From Leptolinea sp964397625 (GTDB taxonomy: Bacteria; Chloroflexota; Anaerolineae; Anaerolineales; Anaerolineaceae), in the NCBI GenBank assembly GCA_964397625.1, contig CAYNJT010000003.1:1-64000 (forward strand): a stretch of 64,000 nucleotides of DNA. The letters are read 5' to 3'. The first letter of the stretch is position 1, and each line of letters opens with the position of its first letter. The notes under the pieces are model-generated. The model was given only the letters and a program-made list of their open reading frames with translations, ran no database searches and was not told the origin of the DNA. Positions 61,058 to 64,000 of the stretch are shown one piece after another. Made by a program: the position numbers and the translations under genes.

Positions 61058-62314
61058 TTAATCGCGGATGATTTTTTCGGCTGGAACCGGCGGCAATCCC
61101 TCGCCCAGACCCTTCATCATAGCCTGCACTTTGGAGGGTAGTCCGAACAGGCGGATAAAGCCGGCAGCGTCTGTGTGGTCGTAGACCTGGGAATGGCCAA
61201 AGGTGGCGAATTCTTCACGGTACAGGCTGTATGGGCTGATGCGGCCGGCCACGATCATATTACCCTTGTACAATTTTACTTTGATTGAGCCGGTGACAAC
61301 CTTCTGGGTTGACTGGAAGAAGGCATCCATGGCCTCACGCAGCGGGGTGAACCACAGGCCGAAGTACACCAGTTCGGCATACTTATGCGAGAGGACATCT
61401 TTGTAATGCATGGTTTCACGATCGAGGGTGATGGATTCAAGTTCCTTGTGGGCGAAACTGAGGATGGTGCCACCCGGTGTTTCATATACGCCGCGGGATT
61501 TCATGCCCACCAGCCGGTTTTCTACCAGGTCGATGCGGCCGATACCGTGTTTTCCGCCCAGAGTGTTGAGAGTTTCCACAAGCTTGACCGGCGCGGTTGG
61601 AACACCGTTGAGAGCCACCGGTTCACCCTGTTCAAAGGTAATCTCTACCGTTTCCGGTTCATTCGGCGCGTCAAAGGGGGATGATGAAAGGACAAACATA
61701 TCCTCATGCGGTTCACTGTTGGCGTCTTCCAGGTTGCCGCCTTCGTGCGAGATATGCCATAAATTGCGGTCGCGGCTGAAGAAAGACGGATTCTTGCTGG
61801 GCGCGGACAGGTTGCGCGCGGCCAGGTAGGCCAGGGCGTCTTCACGAGATTGGATATCCCATTCGCGCCAGGGGGCGATCACTTTAAGGCGTGGATCAAG
61901 CGCGGTGAAGGCCAGTTCGAAGCGCACCTGGTCATTGCCCTTGCCGGTGCAGCCGTGGGCCACGGCATCAGCGCCTTCCGCCCAGGCGATTTCCACCTGC
62001 TTTTTCGCGATGAGGGGGCGGGCAATGGATGTGCCCAACAGGTATTTGCGTTCGTACACCGCGCCGGATTTCAACATAGGCCACAGGTAGTCTTTACAGA
62101 ATTCCTCGCGCAGATCGAGCTTAATGAGCTTCGCGGCACCCTGTTCCTTGGCGCGGCTTTCCAGGTTTTCCAATTCTTCCGCCTGACCGACATCGGCGCA
62201 GTAGCAAATGACCTCGCAGTTGTAATTTTCTTTCAACCAGGGGACGATCACCGAGGTGTCCAATCCTCCCGAGTAAGCCAGAACAACCTTCTTTACATCT
62301 TTCTTTTCACTCAT
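61058..62314 (-). CDS. argG: Argininosuccinate synthase
   Basis: 418 residues. ATP-binding P-loop-like motif LAYSGGLDTSVIVPWL, then GADAVAHGCTGKGNDQVRFE and SREDALAYL, all typical. It joins citrulline and aspartate using ATP. The ATG at 62314 has CAGGAGG in front; the frame is open nine codons more, into the attenuator T-run. Upstream on the minus strand lie an intrinsic terminator and an Arg-rich leader ORF, so expression is probably attenuated by arginine. Confidence 0.96.
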   Translation of the reverse strand: MSEKKDVKKVVLAYSGGLDTSVIVPWLKENYNCEVICYCADVGQAEELENLESRAKEQGAAKLIKLDLREEFCKDYLWPMLKSGAVYERKYLLGTSIARPLIAKKQVEIAWAEGADAVAHGCTGKGNDQVRFELAFTALDPRLKVIAPWREWDIQSREDALAYLAARNLSAPSKNPSFFSRDRNLWHISHEGGNLEDANSEPHEDMFVLSSSPFDAPNEPETVEITFEQGEPVALNGVPTAPVKLVETLNTLGGKHGIGRIDLVENRLVGMKSRGVYETPGGTILSFAHKELESITLDRETMHYKDVLSHKYAELVYFGLWFTPLREAMDAFFQSTQKVVTGSIKVKLYKGNMIVAGRISPYSLYREEFATFGHSQVYDHTDAAGFIRLFGLPSKVQAMMKGLGEGLPPVPAEKIIRD

Positions 62315-62339
62315 AGCAGCCTCCTGAAAAAATAATAAC

Positions 62340-62366
62340 AAAAAACCCCGCCAGGTGGCGGGGTTT
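62340..62366 (-). terminator. Attenuator terminator in the argG leader
   Basis: Minus strand: AAACCCCGCC (62366-62357), loop ACCT, GGCGGGGTTT (62352-62343), with the T-run continuing to 62340. It lies between the leader ORF and the argG ribosome site, so argGH transcription must read through it. Confidence 0.88.
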
Positions 62367-62411
62367 GGATGTACTGAAAAAATTCAATTCTTATTATCAG
62401 TCCAGCGAAAC

Positions 62412-62474
62412 CTACCCAACCATCCGGAGATGTGGGAGTGACAGGGTTCGTCGGATTCGCAGTTCGAAATTCAT
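62412..62474 (-). CDS. Arginine-rich leader peptide of argGH
   Basis: 20-codon ORF read as MNFELRIRRTLSLPHLRMVG and stop TAG. It has four Arg codons (CGA at 6, 8 and 9; CGG at 17). Its ATG lies seven bases after a good -10 element, so the transcript should begin at or next to the ATG (leaderless). The terminator at 62366-62340 follows by 45 bases. This is the layout of ribosome-mediated transcription attenuation: with low Arg-tRNA the ribosome stalls at the Arg codons and the terminator would not form. A competing antiterminator is only hinted at (GGTTT near the stop codon against AAACC of the stem). Confidence 0.65.
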   Translation of the reverse strand: MNFELRIRRTLSLPHLRMVG

Positions 62475-62481
62475 TGATTGT

Positions 62482-62509
62482 ATTGTACCGGAAACTGGCA
62501 CACTGTCAA
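62482..62509 (-). promoter_or_regulatory. Promoter of argGH
   Basis: Minus strand TTGACA (62509-62504), 16 bases, TACAAT (62487-62482). Start point expected at about 62475-62474. Confidence 0.8.
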
Positions 62510-62536
62510 GGAAAACGGAAAAAATCATTCTCCTGC

Positions 62537-64000
62537 CTATCCACGGAGTTCAAATCGGTAACTGACCTTCCCAATGCGAATAATATCACCCGGAGAGAGC
62601 GCAACACCCAGATTGGATACTGGTGAATTGTTCACCCAGGTTCCGGTGGCCGAACCGGCATCTTCCAACCAGTAATCCCCATTTGGTTTAAGAGTGATAC
62701 GCGCGTGCAAACCATCCACACTGGGTGATGTGATAACCATTTGCGCGCGAATCGGGCTGCTCCCGAGGTTTATAGTCTTGTCTCCCAGGCGGAAGGGCGG
62801 CTGGGTGGTGATGGAATCGCTGCTCTCCATTGGAATTAACCAACCCGTCCGGTCACGAGCGACGGCGGCCAGCGCGGGTTGTGTATTCGGTTCAGTAATC
62901 GTGCGAATGACCCCAGGACGGTCCAGCGGACGTGAATCCACCCGGGTTGAAGCCTGTCTGGCGCGAAGCGCTTCCCGCTCCTCCCTCGTCTTTCGCGCGC
63001 GATATTGAATAAAAAAGGCGGCGCCGACCACCAGCAAGATCACGCCTACCGCCAGAGCCAATCGCTCCGATGATACAGCTTCAAGCCAGTTGGCAGCCGG
63101 GGGAGCCGGAATAGTAACCTCAAGCGGCAGCACCACTGTATTGCTTGTAAATCCCAGTTCATCTTTAATCGTTACCTGCAGGTTGTAAGTGCCGCTGGTT
63201 TTCAGACCGCCCGTTGGCCAGCTCAACCTTGTAAAAGCGGGACCGTTCTTTTCATCAACCATATTTCCGTCAACTAGCAGACGGCTGACGATCAGATTGC
63301 GGGGGTGTTTGTCCGGGAATTCAATATTGAGTTCAACTGGTATCTCGGCTGGAGAAAGAACAGACCGGCCCGATTCGGTTTGCTTCCAGGTCAGGTCAAC
63401 TGATTGAACCGGGTTTACAAACATCACATTCGGCGCTTTAACTGATAATTCAAAGTTCGCTTCAGGTGATCTGGCCTGTATTTTTTGTGATTGAATTTCA
63501 AGTGACACTACCTGTGTGCCGCTTTGGTTGCTGCGTGACCGATACAAAATTTCATACTGCCTGCGCAGGGGTTGCAGGTAGCTCTCAATCGGGGGAAGCG
63601 CCTCACGTCCTGTGAGTCGAAAAACCTGTCCGCCTGTGCGATCTGCCAGTGATTGAATGGCAGCTTCGGCCTGCGGCTGTTTTGCCGATGCTGGCGCCAT
63701 CAGCCAGATATTAATTTGAATTCCAGCCCCGGCGGCCTGTTCAGCCAGTGTGTCCATAGCTTTTACCTGTCCGGAGGACATAAGCGGAGTGATGTACAGG
63801 ATGGTCTGCTTCATTCCTGTTTGAGCCGGCGCGCCAATGGCCTGTTCAACCGCTTTGGAAAGGCTGGTGAGACTTGGTGTGGCCTCTATTAGGTCAGGAG
63901 AGATGGTGTTGAAAGCCGCCGTCCATGAGTCAGGTGTATTCAGGTGGGCTGCTTTAACTCCCGCGTTGGTTACCAGGCTGACAGAATCACCTTTACCGAT
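62537..64000 (-). CDS. vWA-FHA membrane protein, 5' end outside window
   Basis: The frame is open to the right edge, so the gene is incomplete; an ATG at 63814 is internal. About 487 residues are visible. The N-terminal part continues a von Willebrand A domain (GDSVSLVTNAG, then KQTILYITPLMSSG and LADRTGGQVFRL). An Ig-like beta region follows, then one membrane helix (LALAVGVILLVVGAAFFIQY) and a C-terminal cytoplasmic FHA domain (INLGSSP, SVDGLHARI, WLEDAGSATGTWVNN). FHA domains bind phosphothreonine peptides, so this may link an outside event to Ser/Thr-kinase signalling. Confidence 0.85.
   Translation of the reverse strand: MGKGDSVSLVTNAGVKAAHLNTPDSWTAAFNTISPDLIEATPSLTSLSKAVEQAIGAPAQTGMKQTILYITPLMSSGQVKAMDTLAEQAAGAGIQINIWLMAPASAKQPQAEAAIQSLADRTGGQVFRLTGREALPPIESYLQPLRRQYEILYRSRSNQSGTQVVSLEIQSQKIQARSPEANFELSVKAPNVMFVNPVQSVDLTWKQTESGRSVLSPAEIPVELNIEFPDKHPRNLIVSRLLVDGNMVDEKNGPAFTRLSWPTGGLKTSGTYNLQVTIKDELGFTSNTVVLPLEVTIPAPPAANWLEAVSSERLALAVGVILLVVGAAFFIQYRARKTREEREALRARQASTRVDSRPLDRPGVIRTITEPNTQPALAAVARDRTGWLIPMESSDSITTQPPFRLGDKTINLGSSPIRAQMVITSPSVDGLHARITLKPNGDYWLEDAGSATGTWVNNSPVSNLGVALSPGDIIRIGKVSYRFELRG

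Noticed and set aside
62340..62474. T-box riboswitch for argG
   Set aside because: No T-box sequence or specifier-loop structure was seen; an Arg-codon leader peptide explains the terminator better.
1..64000. CRISPR arrays, insertion sequences, prophage, tRNA or rRNA genes
   Set aside because: Read for regularly spaced repeats, transposase or integrase motifs and structural RNAs; none found.

Overview
The window looks like a chromosome segment of an anaerobic, fermentative bacterium. My best guess is Chloroflexota, class Anaerolineae. This is inference from content: an Opp-type sugar/peptide importer next to a GH94 phosphorylase, a sodium-pumping methylmalonyl-CoA decarboxylase, an oxygen-sensitive class III ribonucleotide reductase under B12-riboswitch control, many one- and two-component regulators, and no outer-membrane genes. 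I see no insertion sequence, tRNA, rRNA, CRISPR array or prophage. Genes are closely packed in short operons, often with 4-base stop/start overlaps.

Layout. 1-4210: Opp/Dpp-family ABC importer (end of the binding protein, two permeases, two ATPases), then cellobiose phosphorylase (4421-6871). 7142-10638: Na+-translocating decarboxylase mmdA-D-C-B, followed by a TPR protein and a small monooxygenase-fold protein. 12008-15206: a small membrane operon (DUF4405 cytochrome-like) divergent from a response regulator/histidine kinase pair. 15207-16283: long regulatory region with a consensus DnaA box, promoter, cobalamin riboswitch and tandem NrdR boxes ahead of nrdD-nrdG (16284-18863). 19020-21005: membrane-anchored surface protein with a possible papain-like centre. 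21072-22668: plsC and a diacylglycerol-kinase-family gene. 22899-34997: nitrogen island, gltB-gltD, a response regulator with Glu in place of the phosphorylated Asp, a glutamate-dehydrogenase homologue lacking the catalytic Lys, a stand-alone PEP-synthase ATP-grasp protein, and a canonical gdhA. 35134-41615: epimerase, TipA-like MerR regulator, chemoreceptor, and a MerR plus von Willebrand A pair.

41726-44619 (minus): sulfur-relay operon with PocR-domain regulator, SQR-like flavoprotein, DsrC/TusE-like carrier and DsrE-like protein, behind a promoter with an FNR/CRP-type palindrome at about -41.5. 44791-47310 (minus): metY and metA behind a SAM-I riboswitch. 47439-49739: HXXEE membrane protein, CPBP protease, META-type lipoprotein. 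50263-56502: branched-chain-type ABC importer (livJHMGF) plus a YtcJ-like amidohydrolase, closed by a 19-bp hairpin. 56566-58650: second chemoreceptor. 59200-59613: YjdF-family protein. 59674-62509 (minus): argG-argH behind a leader with a 20-codon Arg-rich peptide and an intrinsic terminator. 62537-64000 (minus): vWA-FHA protein running off the window.

The most interesting points are (1) the gltBD-gdh block, in which two proteins have lost the residue that defines their family's chemistry and surround an orphan ATP-grasp protein; (2) the apparent ribosome-mediated arginine attenuator of argGH, whose leader ORF seems leaderless; (3) layered control of nrdDG by DnaA-like, B12 and NrdR elements, with the B12 element oddly far upstream; and (4) the PocR-controlled sulfur-relay operon.
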